Source: Palleronia caenipelagi
Lineage (GTDB): Bacteria; Pseudomonadota; Alphaproteobacteria; Rhodobacterales; Rhodobacteraceae
DNA length: 64,000 bases
Assembly (NCBI RefSeq): GCF_007004065.1
Contig: NZ_VFSV01000013.1
Location: forward strand, 1 to 64,000
Direction of reading: 5' to 3'
The position numbers and the translations under genes are program-made. Below the pieces are notes generated by a model that saw only the letters and a list, made by a program, of their open reading frames with translations, was not told where the DNA came from and searched no databases. This document shows, one piece after another, positions 1-6,958 of this stretch; position 1 is the stretch's first letter, and each line of letters begins with the position of its first letter.

Positions 1-248
1 TCGAGCGCCTCAACAAGGAGGTCAAACGCCGCGCCGATGTCGTCGGGTTCGGGCCCTCCTTCGAACCGATGGCAGTCCGGCCCTCACTCCCGAACGAAGC
101 CTCAATCATTCGCCTGATCGGTGCTGTGCTGTTCGAGCAGAACGACGAATGGCAGACCGCCAGCCGCTACATGCAGGTCGAAGCCTTCACCCAGATCGAC
201 CACGAGCAGACCGATCCCATTCTCAGCATCACGACACAAGCCACCTGA
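1..248 (+). pseudogene. IS256-family (mutator) transposase, 3' fragment
   Basis: The frame entering at base 3 encodes the C-terminal end of a mutator-type transposase: it opens with ERLNKEVKRRADVV and continues with PNEASIIRLIGAVLFEQND and a WQTASRYM block before the stop at 246-248. These blocks are typical of the end of IS256-family transposases. The 5' part lies outside the window, so it cannot be said whether the element is whole. Between VVG and PNEAS there are about 12 extra residues (FGPSFEPMAVRPSL in place of the usual IF), an in-frame insertion relative to the family as I remember it. It sits in a block of damaged insertion sequences and is probably inactive. Confidence 0.75.
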
Positions 249-273
249 TCATGACCTCAGGCCACCCGACCAA

Positions 274-922
274 TTACAACACCTTGACGGACGTGACCCG
301 GCGGGCGGGAACGGAGAAGCGGTTACGTACGTCTGAGTGGCAGGACACATATCGTTGTGAGCCTCCCGGAGATCGAGATCCCTGCATGCATCGCTCTCGT
401 TTGCGGAACGGCAAATGGCTGTTTTCGGCACGATTGTTCAGACCTTTGTGGGACCGGTGCTTGAGACCGGGCGCCACATCGCGTTTCGCAGCGCCGTACG
501 ATCTCAATTTGTCCGTCACGATCCGCCGGGGAATTCCGTAGCGCTTGATCAGCGACTTCAGAAGCCGTTTCGCAGCCCGTTTGTCACGTCTGGATTGCAA
601 GAGCTCGTCCAGAACCATCCCATCCTGATCCACAGCGCGCCAGAGCCATAACACACGACCCGAGATCTCCACACGGACTTCGTCCAGATGCCAAATGTCG
701 CCCGGGTGCGCCTGGCGGCGGCGTAGATTTCGGGCGATGCCGGGACCGAACTTCACCATCCAGCGTCGGACGGTCTCGTATGAAACGTCGATCCCGCGCT
801 CGAGCAGCATCTCCCCCGGCTTCGCGCAGGCTCAGATTGAAACGGACGTAGAGCCAGACCGCGTGGCCGATGATTTCGGGAGGAAAGCGGTGGCGTTTGT
901 AGCTGATAGGCGATGTCGACAT
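274..922 (-). pseudogene. IS6-family transposase, frameshifted
   Basis: Two reading frames on the minus strand together give an IS6-family DDE transposase. The N-terminal part starts at 922 (MSTSPISYKRHRFPPEI) and runs to about SLREAG near 815-830. There the frame changes, and the main body follows as MLLERGIDVSYETVRRW, WHLDEV (first catalytic Asp), RIVTDKLRSYGAA (second Asp) and NNRAENSH with its Glu. The C-terminus ends after VRNRFSVPARRV and lacks the usual final 30 or so residues. The internal frameshift and the shortened end make it a pseudogene. It lies between an IS256 remnant and an IS1182 remnant, so the block looks like successive insertions followed by decay. Confidence 0.8.
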
Positions 923-1092
923 CCGGGCCGACCATGCCGATCTCGGCAAGTTCGCAAACCTGAAACGGTTAATGTGACAACACCGCTGCGGCACCTGTCT
1001 GAGACGACCGTTGCACGCTGTATCGCAGAGGGTCTGGTCAGCGGCCAACGACTGGCGGTTGATGCGAGCCTGATCGAGGGCGAGGAAGATAT

Positions 1093-1117
1093 GCGGCCAA
1101 TCCAGTGGATTGGTCGC
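1093..1117. repeat. palindromic insert P1 in the IS1182 transposase
   Basis: GCGGCCAATCC and GGATTGGTCGC form an inverted repeat with one mismatch around the loop AGT. It sits inside a stretch of about 40 extra nucleotides, in frame with the transposase, that reads GEEDMRPIQWIGRLTN where related transposases pass directly from SLIE to ANKQNS. Its core resembles that of the second palindrome at 1426-1472. Confidence 0.6.
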
Positions 1118-1425
1118 CTGACGAACGCGAACAAACAGAACTCGACACCGAAGGAGGATTGGGACCCATCGACCCTTGATCCAGCCGACGCGCCACGCGC
1201 TGTGCGGGAATATCTCGAAACGCTTGATGGTGAGCGCGGAAACGCCATCGGTCTGAGTGATCGAGCGAACGCGTTCGGCGCTGCCAGCGAGGTCCAGCCC
1301 AAGTTCACCTCTCACTCCGATCCTGCCAGCCAATGGACAGCAGCCCGCAAAGGGCCCGGCTTTCTTCAGCTATTCCAACAATTACCTGATCGATACCGAT
1401 CATGGTGTGATCGTCGACGTTGAGG

Positions 1426-1472
1426 GTGCAGCGGCTCAGAAACCGATCCAGTGAATCGGTTTCCCGCTGCAC
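1426..1472. repeat. palindromic insert P2 in the IS1182 transposase
   Basis: A 47-bp hairpin. The outer arms are GTGCAGCGG and CCGCTGCAC (perfect), the inner arms GAAACCGAT and ATCGGTTTC (perfect), the loop CCAGTGA, with four unpaired bases CTCA in the left arm. It interrupts the transposase between VDVE and RSIRQAEV and introduces a stop and a frameshift. The centre matches palindrome P1 (RCCRATCCAGTGRATYGG), so the two look like members of one small mobile or palindromic repeat family. Confidence 0.65.
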
Positions 1473-2199
1473 GATCCATCCGGCAAGCCGAGGTCGGCTC
1501 CACAAAGACCATGTTGGACCGGGTGAAGGGCAAATTCGACATCGTTCCGGACTGGGTCATCGCCAACACCGCCTATGGCTCCGGGCCGATGCTGGGCTGG
1601 CTCGTTGACCGCAAGATCGACCCGTACATCCCGGTGATCGACCAGGCCGCCCGCCCCGACGGGACATGGGTCAGAACCGACTTCGAGTGGGATCCGGAGA
1701 ACGACCAGTACATCTGTCCTGAGGGTCAGGAGCTGAAGCAATTCCGCCGCAACTATTCCGATCCGAACCGGCGACCGACGGGCAAGGGCACCGCCCGCTA
1801 CCGCGCACTAAAAGACGTCTGTCAGGCGTGCCCCTCGAAAGCCAGATGCTGCCCGAACGCCGATGCCAGACAGATCACCCGTGAAGAGCATGAAGACGCC
1901 CGCCAGGTCGCCCGGGATCTGGCCGAGACCGACGACTATGCCATCGCGATGAAGCTGCGAAAGAAGGTCGAGATGCTCTTTGCCCACCTCAAACGCATCC
2001 TCGGGCTGGGACGACTTCGCTTACGCGGCCCATGCGGCGCGAGCGACGAATTCCTCCTCGCCGCAACCGCCCAGAACCTCCGCAAACTCGCAAAGATCTT
2101 TCCCGCACCGCAGCAAATGCGAGAAGCCTGATCAGAAAGGCATTCGCGCTCACTTCAGAGCCCCACTTGCTGCGCTCGCAATACGTTGTTTTTCCGCAG

Positions 2200-2354
2200 A
2201 ATCGGCGGTAAACATCCCCAGCCGAGCCGATGAGCTGATCGGGGCGCTGATCAGCCTGCTCGCGGTCGATATCTTCAAGCTGGTGCTGCTGCCGGTCATG
2301 CTGATCGGTGGTCTGTGGATGGTGGCCCGCCGCGCGGGACGCGCGACGGGCTAA
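2200..2354 (+). pseudogene. membrane-protein 3' fragment cut by the insertion sequences
   Basis: After the IS1182 remnant an open frame encodes SRADELIGALISLLAVDIF, then a hydrophobic segment KLVLLPVMLIGGLWMVARR, and stops at 2352-2354. It has no start of its own and no RBS; it looks like the last transmembrane segment and short cytoplasmic tail of a membrane protein whose front part was lost or displaced by the insertion sequences. A terminator hairpin follows directly, as expected for a real gene end. The family was not recognised. Confidence 0.45.
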
Positions 2355-2359
2355 ACGGA

Positions 2360-2382
2360 CTCACCCGCTGGTCGCGGGTGAG
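2360..2382 (+). terminator. rho-independent-type hairpin
   Basis: CTCACCCG and CGGGTGAG pair around a short loop just after the stop at 2354. No strong U-run follows, so it is a plausible but not ideal terminator. It lies between the converging gene fragment and the SDR gene and could serve both. Confidence 0.5.
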
Positions 2383-2399
2383 ACATTATCCTTGGCGCA

Positions 2400-3299
2400 T
2401 CAGGGATAGGACAGCCCTGTGGCCTTTTCGGCGGTCTCCCAGAGGCGGGCGGCCACGTCATCCTTATGCGCGGCATCATCGATGACGCCCCGGGCGGGCC
2501 AGCCGCCCATCTCACCGGGACCGTCGGGGCCGAAATAGGCGCCTTGCTCCGTGTCAGCGGTGGCGGCGAGCAGGGTCGGGAGCGCGCCCTGCCAGGTGTC
2601 CATGAAGGTCAGGCTGGCGAGCATTTCCGGCGGGACGTGGCGTTGCAGCTCTGTCATCGTGAAACCCGGATGGCAGCCGACCGACAACAGGTCGAGCCCC
2701 TTCGCGTCAGCGCGGCGGCCGAGTTCGAGGGCGAACATCAGGTTGGCGAGCTTACTCTGGTAGTATTCGCGGCGGGGATCGTAGGGCTTTTCCAGTCGCA
2801 GATTGTCAAAGTCGATCTCGGCGCCGCGATGGGCGATGCTCGACAGGGTTACAACCCGTGCGCCGGGTGTGGCTGTCAGCAAGTCAAAAAGATGCCCCGT
2901 CAGCGCAAAATGGGAGAGCGCATTCACGCCGAACTGGCTTTCATAGCCCTGCGCCGTGGTGGCCGGGGGGCACATCATCACGCCGGCATTGTTGATCAGC
3001 AGGTCGAGAGTCTGCGTCTCCGTGGCGTAGCGGCGGGCGAAATCGGCCACCCGATCGAGATCGGCGAGATCGAAAACGGCACCTGCAACCTGCCCGTCAG
3101 GCGCAGCTTTGCGGATAGTCTCGACGGCAGAGGCCACCTTGGCTTCATCGCGGCCGGTCAGGGTCACGGAGGCACCTGCGCGGGTCAGGGCCAGTGCGGT
3201 GACATAGCCAATGCCGGATGTGCCCCCGGTTATCAGGACGGTTTTGCCGGACTGATCGAACAGATGCGCGTCGGTCCAGTCGGTGAGGGTGGTGTACAT
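2400..3299 (-). CDS. SDR-family oxidoreductase (retinol dehydrogenase-like)
   Basis: A 299-residue short-chain dehydrogenase/reductase. The Rossmann cofactor motif TGGTSGIG lies at about residues 24-31, the structural NNAG motif near 106, a Ser in the LSSIAHRG segment, and the catalytic YYQSKLAN (Tyr-x3-Lys) near 180. Length and the CHPGFTMTEL segment resemble the retinol dehydrogenase/WWOX-like branch, which commonly uses NADP(H); the substrate cannot be told from sequence. It starts at ATG 3299 with AAAGG upstream. It is a single gene, separated from the TAXI receptor gene by that gene's terminator. A long open frame on the opposite strand is only its shadow. Confidence 0.85.
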   Translation of the reverse strand: MYTTLTDWTDAHLFDQSGKTVLITGGTSGIGYVTALALTRAGASVTLTGRDEAKVASAVETIRKAAPDGQVAGAVFDLADLDRVADFARRYATETQTLDLLINNAGVMMCPPATTAQGYESQFGVNALSHFALTGHLFDLLTATPGARVVTLSSIAHRGAEIDFDNLRLEKPYDPRREYYQSKLANLMFALELGRRADAKGLDLLSVGCHPGFTMTELQRHVPPEMLASLTFMDTWQGALPTLLAATADTEQGAYFGPDGPGEMGGWPARGVIDDAAHKDDVAARLWETAEKATGLSYP

Positions 3300-3330
3300 G
3301 AGGGCGCCTTTCGGAGGGGAGCAAAAAGAA

Positions 3331-3357
3331 AACCACCCGCCGGAGGGGCGGGTGGTT
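3331..3357 (-). terminator. rho-independent terminator after the TAXI gene
   Basis: AACCACCCGCC pairs with GGCGGGTGGTT. Read on the minus strand the hairpin is followed by TTTTCTTTTTG, a good U-run, immediately downstream of the TAXI gene ending at 3381. Confidence 0.85.
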
Positions 3358-3380
3358 CCCTATGTCAGGTCAGGCTGATC

Positions 3381-4355
3381 TTATTCGGAGACCAGGCCGG
3401 CCTCCATGTAGTACTTCTTGGCGCCGGGGTGCAGCGGGGCCGAGAGACCGTCATTGGCCATTTCTTCCTTCGACAGGTTGGCGAAGGCGGGGTGCAGGCC
3501 CTTGAACTGGTCGAAGTTCTCGAACACGGCCTTGACCAGCACGTAGACGACGTCTTCAGACACGTCGGCGGAGGTCACGAGGGTGGCGCCCACACCGAAG
3601 GTCTTGGTGTCGTTGTCGTTGCCGCGATACATGCCGCCGGGGACGGTGGCGGTGCGGTAGTAGTCGTTCTCGTCCACGAGCTTCTGGCTGGCGGCGTTGT
3701 CGACGGTCACCAGAACCGAGTCACAGGCGGTGGTGGCTTCCTGGATGGAGCCCGACGGGTGGCCGACGGAGTAGACCATGGCGTCGATGTTGTTGTCGCA
3801 GAGCGCCTGGGACTGCTCGGCGGCCTGCAGCTCGGAGGCCTGAGCGAAGCTGTCGGCGGTCCAGCCCATCTCGGCCATCAGGCGGTCCATGATGGCGCGC
3901 TGACCGGAGCCGGGGTTGCCGATGTTTACGCGCTTGCCCTCGAGGTCGTCGAAGGTGCTGATGCCAGCATCGGCGCGAGCCACGACGGTGAAGGGCTCGG
4001 GGTGGATCGAGAAGACGGCACGCAGATTCTCATCCGCGCCCTGCTCGGCAAAGGAGCCTTCGCCGTTGGTCGCCTGATACTGCACGTCAGACTGGGCTAC
4101 GCCGAACTCCAGCTCGCCGCCGCGGATGGCGTTGGCGTTGTACACGGAGCCGCCGGTGGACTCGACGGAGCAGCGGACACCATGCTCTTTGCGGTCACGG
4201 TTCACGAGACGGCAGATCGCGCCACCCGTGGGGTAGTACACGCCGGTCACGCCGCCGGTGCCGATGGTGATGAAGGTCTGGTTATCCTGAGCCATAACCG
4301 GAGCGGCCATGGTGGCGGCGACGGCGATCGCGGAAATGCGGGTGATAAAAGACAT
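3381..4355 (-). CDS. TAXI-family TRAP transporter substrate-binding protein 1
   Basis: A 324-residue periplasmic solute receptor of the TAXI family. It has a Sec signal peptide ([12 protein letters not shown], cleavage probably after MAQ, residues 1-22) followed by the family opening [24 protein letters not shown] proteins deliver solutes, in known cases mostly organic acids or glutamate-like compounds, to fused DctQM permeases. No permease gene is present nearby, so its partner must be elsewhere. Start ATG 4355 has GGGAG upstream. It lies 123 bp downstream of a second, clearly homologous receptor gene on the same strand; the pair probably arose by tandem duplication. A strong terminator follows. 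The ligand is unknown. Confidence 0.9.
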   Translation of the reverse strand: MSFITRISAIAVAATMAAPVMAQDNQTFITIGTGGVTGVYYPTGGAICRLVNRDRKEHGVRCSVESTGGSVYNANAIRGGELEFGVAQSDVQYQATNGEGSFAEQGADENLRAVFSIHPEPFTVVARADAGISTFDDLEGKRVNIGNPGSGQRAIMDRLMAEMGWTADSFAQASELQAAEQSQALCDNNIDAMVYSVGHPSGSIQEATTACDSVLVTVDNAASQKLVDENDYYRTATVPGGMYRGNDNDTKTFGVGATLVTSADVSEDVVYVLVKAVFENFDQFKGLHPAFANLSKEEMANDGLSAPLHPGAKKYYMEAGLVSE

Positions 4356-4478
4356 GGATTCTCCCTAAGTGTGATCGGGCCGTTGAAGCGGTCCCTGATG
4401 GTGGCGGACCATGGCGCAAGTCGCGCGAGGGAACAAGCGGATGGTAGCGCTAGCGCTGGTGGGGTGGCGGGTTTTCGA

Positions 4479-5438
4479 CTACTGGGGCAGGAGGCCTACT
4501 TCGCGGAAGTAGCGCTCAGCGCCGGGATGGAGCGGGGCTGTGAGACTGGCGGTTGCCATTTGCTGTGGGTCGAGATCGATAAAGGCGGTGTGCATCCGCT
4601 GCATAGTGTCGAGCCGGGTAAAGACTGATTTCACCAGGTCATAGACCACTTTCTCAGGAACATCTGCCCGCGTGACCAGCGTCGCGTCGATCCCAAACGT
4701 GGTCTGGTCGTCATCATTGCCACGATAAACGCCACCGGGAATGGTCACGAGATTATAAAGAGGGTTGCGGTCCACCAGCTTGCGCACACCGTCGTTGTCC
4801 ACGCGGACGATGCGTGAGGCGCAGTCGGAGGTGGCATCGACGATGGCAGCCGAGGGGTGGCCGACCATGTAGACCATGGCATCAATTTCACCGGCGCAAA
4901 GCGCAGCAGGTTGGTCGGCGGCCTGAATTCCGGGCATGGCGGCAAAATCATCCGCACCCCAACCCATGGCGTCGAGCAGAATCTCGGTGGTCGCGCGCTG
5001 ACCGGAACCGCGTGCTCCTGCGTTCAGACGGAGATATTTCAGGTCATCGAAGCTCTCATACGGCGTGTTTTCCCGCACGACGACCGTGTAGAATTCCGGA
5101 TGCAGCGAAAACACGGCACGCAGGTCGGTCATTGGCCCTGGCGCTTCAAAGATCGACGTTCCGTTATAGGCGTGGGCCTGCCAGTCGGCCTGCACGACCG
5201 CAAAGTCCAGATCGCCGCGATCAAGGTCCTGAAGGTTTGTTACCGATCCGGTGGTGGATGTGACGGAGCATCGGGTCCGGTGTCGCGGGCGGTCCATGTT
5301 GACGAGCTGGCAGATGGCGCCACCTGCCGGGAAGTAGATCCCGGCCACGCCACCCGTGCCGATCAGGATGGAGGTCGAGCCTTGTGCCTGCGCCAGACCG
5401 GCGAAGCACAGGAGAAAGAGTGCGAGAAGACGTCCCAT
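4479..5438 (-). CDS. TAXI-family TRAP transporter substrate-binding protein 2
   Basis: A 319-residue TAXI receptor paralogous to the gene at 3381-4355. It shares the IGTGG-(V)-GIYFPAGGAIC opening, the GSGQRA(I/T) segment, the VGHPS segment, IPGGVYRGNDD and the C-terminal LHPGA. The start at 5438 was chosen, not an upstream one at 5627, because the residues from here form a signal peptide (GRLLALFLLCFAGLAQAQG) that matches its paralogue; the extra 63 residues upstream look non-coding. Two secreted receptors side by side without a permease suggest divergence of ligand range while sharing a distant transporter. Function beyond solute binding cannot be inferred. Confidence 0.88.
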   Translation of the reverse strand: MGRLLALFLLCFAGLAQAQGSTSILIGTGGVAGIYFPAGGAICQLVNMDRPRHRTRCSVTSTTGSVTNLQDLDRGDLDFAVVQADWQAHAYNGTSIFEAPGPMTDLRAVFSLHPEFYTVVVRENTPYESFDDLKYLRLNAGARGSGQRATTEILLDAMGWGADDFAAMPGIQAADQPAALCAGEIDAMVYMVGHPSAAIVDATSDCASRIVRVDNDGVRKLVDRNPLYNLVTIPGGVYRGNDDDQTTFGIDATLVTRADVPEKVVYDLVKSVFTRLDTMQRMHTAFIDLDPQQMATASLTAPLHPGAERYFREVGLLPQ

Positions 5439-5681
5439 GGTGCTGGCCTTTGTTATTGGATTTAAGCGATTTGCGTCAGATTGACGACCTATCCCCGGCT
5501 GGGCAAGGTGAAACGGCTGCGATATTTCGACCGCAGATTTGCTTTCAGGCGGCATGTCTGGGTGAAAACTCGGGCTGCGGCGTCGATGGCCCGTTACATC
5601 CTTGTCATGTTGCTTTAAGGATACCAACGCTCAGCTTTGGGCTGTAAAGACACGACATTGGTTACAGGTTTCACCCGCATT

Positions 5682-6329
5682 ATGCTCGACACGTCTTCCA
5701 CTGACATGGCCGGATCGTCGCTTGACGAAGTGATCGCCTGCCCGGAATGCGACGCGCTTTATCATGCGCGGATGCCGGAGGAGGGCGCGCGGCTGGTGTG
5801 CAAACGTTGCCATCACGTCCTCATAGCGCCCCAGAAGGACGCCTATCTGCACGTGGTTTCGCTGGCGCTGACGACGCTGTTCCTCATGGGAGGCGCGATC
5901 TACTTTCCGTTTCTCGGGATCAGCGCGGCGGGGTTCGAGAACAAGACCTCGGTGCTGAAGACCGTGATGGCATTCCTCGATGAGGGCTTCACCGTGGCGC
6001 TCTCGATCTTTGTGGCGGCGTTCATTATTATGATCCCGGCGATCCGGTCCATCCTCGTGATCTATGTGATCCTGCCTTTGATGATGGGCCGGAAACCCGC
6101 CCCTTATGCGCGGACGGCCTTCCGGGTGAGCGAGGACCTCCGCCCATGGTCCATGGCAGAAATCTTTATCATCGGCTGCGCGGTGGCGCTGGTGAAAATT
6201 GTCGCTTACGGCAAAGTGGAGATCGGGCCGGCCTTTTGGCTCTTTATTGTTCTGGTGATCGTGACGGTCCTACAGGACATCAGTATGGACAGGTGGAGCA
6301 TATGGAAAGCTCTGGAACGCAGAAGCTGA
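5682..6329 (+). CDS. pqiA: PqiA-domain membrane protein, first half
   Basis: A 215-residue inner-membrane protein of the PqiA/YebS family. It opens with a zinc-binding element of two Cys pairs (CPEC and CKRC) followed by four predicted transmembrane segments, beginning VVSLALTTLFLMGGAIYF. E. coli PqiA is one protein with two such domains; here the two halves are separate genes, the second overlapping the end of this one by 28 bp. PqiA partners the periplasm-spanning MCE protein PqiB and the lipoprotein PqiC in moving lipids between inner and outer membrane. ATG 5682 was preferred to a TTG at 5637; no strong RBS is seen before either, and an ATG at 5706 is also possible. Confidence 0.85.
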   Translation: MLDTSSTDMAGSSLDEVIACPECDALYHARMPEEGARLVCKRCHHVLIAPQKDAYLHVVSLALTTLFLMGGAIYFPFLGISAAGFENKTSVLKTVMAFLDEGFTVALSIFVAAFIIMIPAIRSILVIYVILPLMMGRKPAPYARTAFRVSEDLRPWSMAEIFIIGCAVALVKIVAYGKVEIGPAFWLFIVLVIVTVLQDISMDRWSIWKALERRS

Positions 6330-6958
6330 TCACCGCCCGCGAGGCGGGGCTGGTGTCCTGCACCCGGTGCAGCAAGGTCTGGCCCATGGAGCATAAGACC
6401 TGCGGTCGGTGTGGCGGCAAGCTCGTCTCGCGCGATATGATGTCGCTGCAGCGGGTCTGGGCGTGGATGGCTGTCGGACTGATGTGTTATATCCCGGCCA
6501 ATGTTTTCCCAATGCTGAACACGCAGGTTCTGGGCAAGACGTCGGGCAATACGATCATCGGTGGCGCCATCACGCTGGCCCATCACGGCGGCTACTTCGT
6601 CGCGCTGGTGATTCTGCTCGCTTCGGTGGCCATTCCGGTGGGAAAATTCATCGCGGTGGCCTATCTGGCCGTGTCCGTGCGGCGGCCGGACATGCTGCGC
6701 AATGAGCAGCGGCACAAGCTTTACCACTTTGTGGAATTCATTGGCCGGTGGTCCATGATCGACGTGTTCGTCGTCATCATCACATCGGCTCTCATCCAGT
6801 TCAGCGTCGCGGTGACCGTGCGACCCGGCATTGCGGCGATCACCTTCGCATTGTCGGTGATCTTCACGATGTTCGCCGCGATGAGTTTTGATCCGCGGAT
6901 GATTTGGGACAATGACGGCCGTGGATGGCCGGAGACGGGGAATGACAGGAATGAGTGA
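6302..6958 (+). CDS. pqiA: PqiA-domain membrane protein, second half
   Basis: A 218-residue paralogue of the upstream PqiA-like protein. It has an N-terminal zinc ribbon (CTRC about 20 and CGRC about 33) and four predicted transmembrane segments, with family blocks CYIPANVFPML and a VEFIGRWSMIDVFVV segment typical of the PqiA C-terminal domain. Start ATG 6302 has AGGTGGAG upstream and lies inside the end of the first gene, suggesting translational coupling. Its own end overlaps the start of the MCE gene. Together with its neighbour it probably forms the two-domain PqiA equivalent as a heterodimer. Confidence 0.87.
   Translation: MESSGTQKLITAREAGLVSCTRCSKVWPMEHKTCGRCGGKLVSRDMMSLQRVWAWMAVGLMCYIPANVFPMLNTQVLGKTSGNTIIGGAITLAHHGGYFVALVILLASVAIPVGKFIAVAYLAVSVRRPDMLRNEQRHKLYHFVEFIGRWSMIDVFVVIITSALIQFSVAVTVRPGIAAITFALSVIFTMFAAMSFDPRMIWDNDGRGWPETGNDRNE

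Larger units (their letters stand above)
945..2131 (+). pseudogene. IS1182-family transposase, truncated and interrupted
   Basis: The plus strand encodes most of an IS1182-type DDE transposase without its N-terminal domain. Recognisable blocks are RLAVDASLIE, NSTPKEDWDP, FFSYSNNYLIDTDHG, STKTMLDRVKGKFDI, VIANTAYGSG and the C-terminal MLFAHLKRILGLGRLR. The N-terminal third is missing at the junction with the IS6 copy. The frame is further damaged. An in-frame insert of roughly 40 nt around 1070-1118 follows SLIE. A second, 47-bp palindromic insert at 1426-1472 adds a stop (1452-1454) and shifts the frame, so the C-terminal half continues in another frame to 2131. A small frame change near 1360-1370 is also needed to join FTSHSDPASQW to FFSYSNN. 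Not functional. Confidence 0.85.

Noticed and set aside
584-1333. 249-codon minus-strand frame across the IS block
   Set aside because: Only its final part overlaps the N-terminus of the IS6 transposase; the rest is antisense to the IS1182 remnant.
2466-4628. 720-codon open frame on the plus strand
   Set aside because: It is antisense to the SDR gene and the first TAXI gene, whose products have clear motifs and signal peptides; high GC content leaves the opposite frame open. No RBS or known domain.
5439-5627. 63-residue N-terminal extension of the second TAXI receptor
   Set aside because: The signal peptide begins at 5438 and the paralogue has no such extension.
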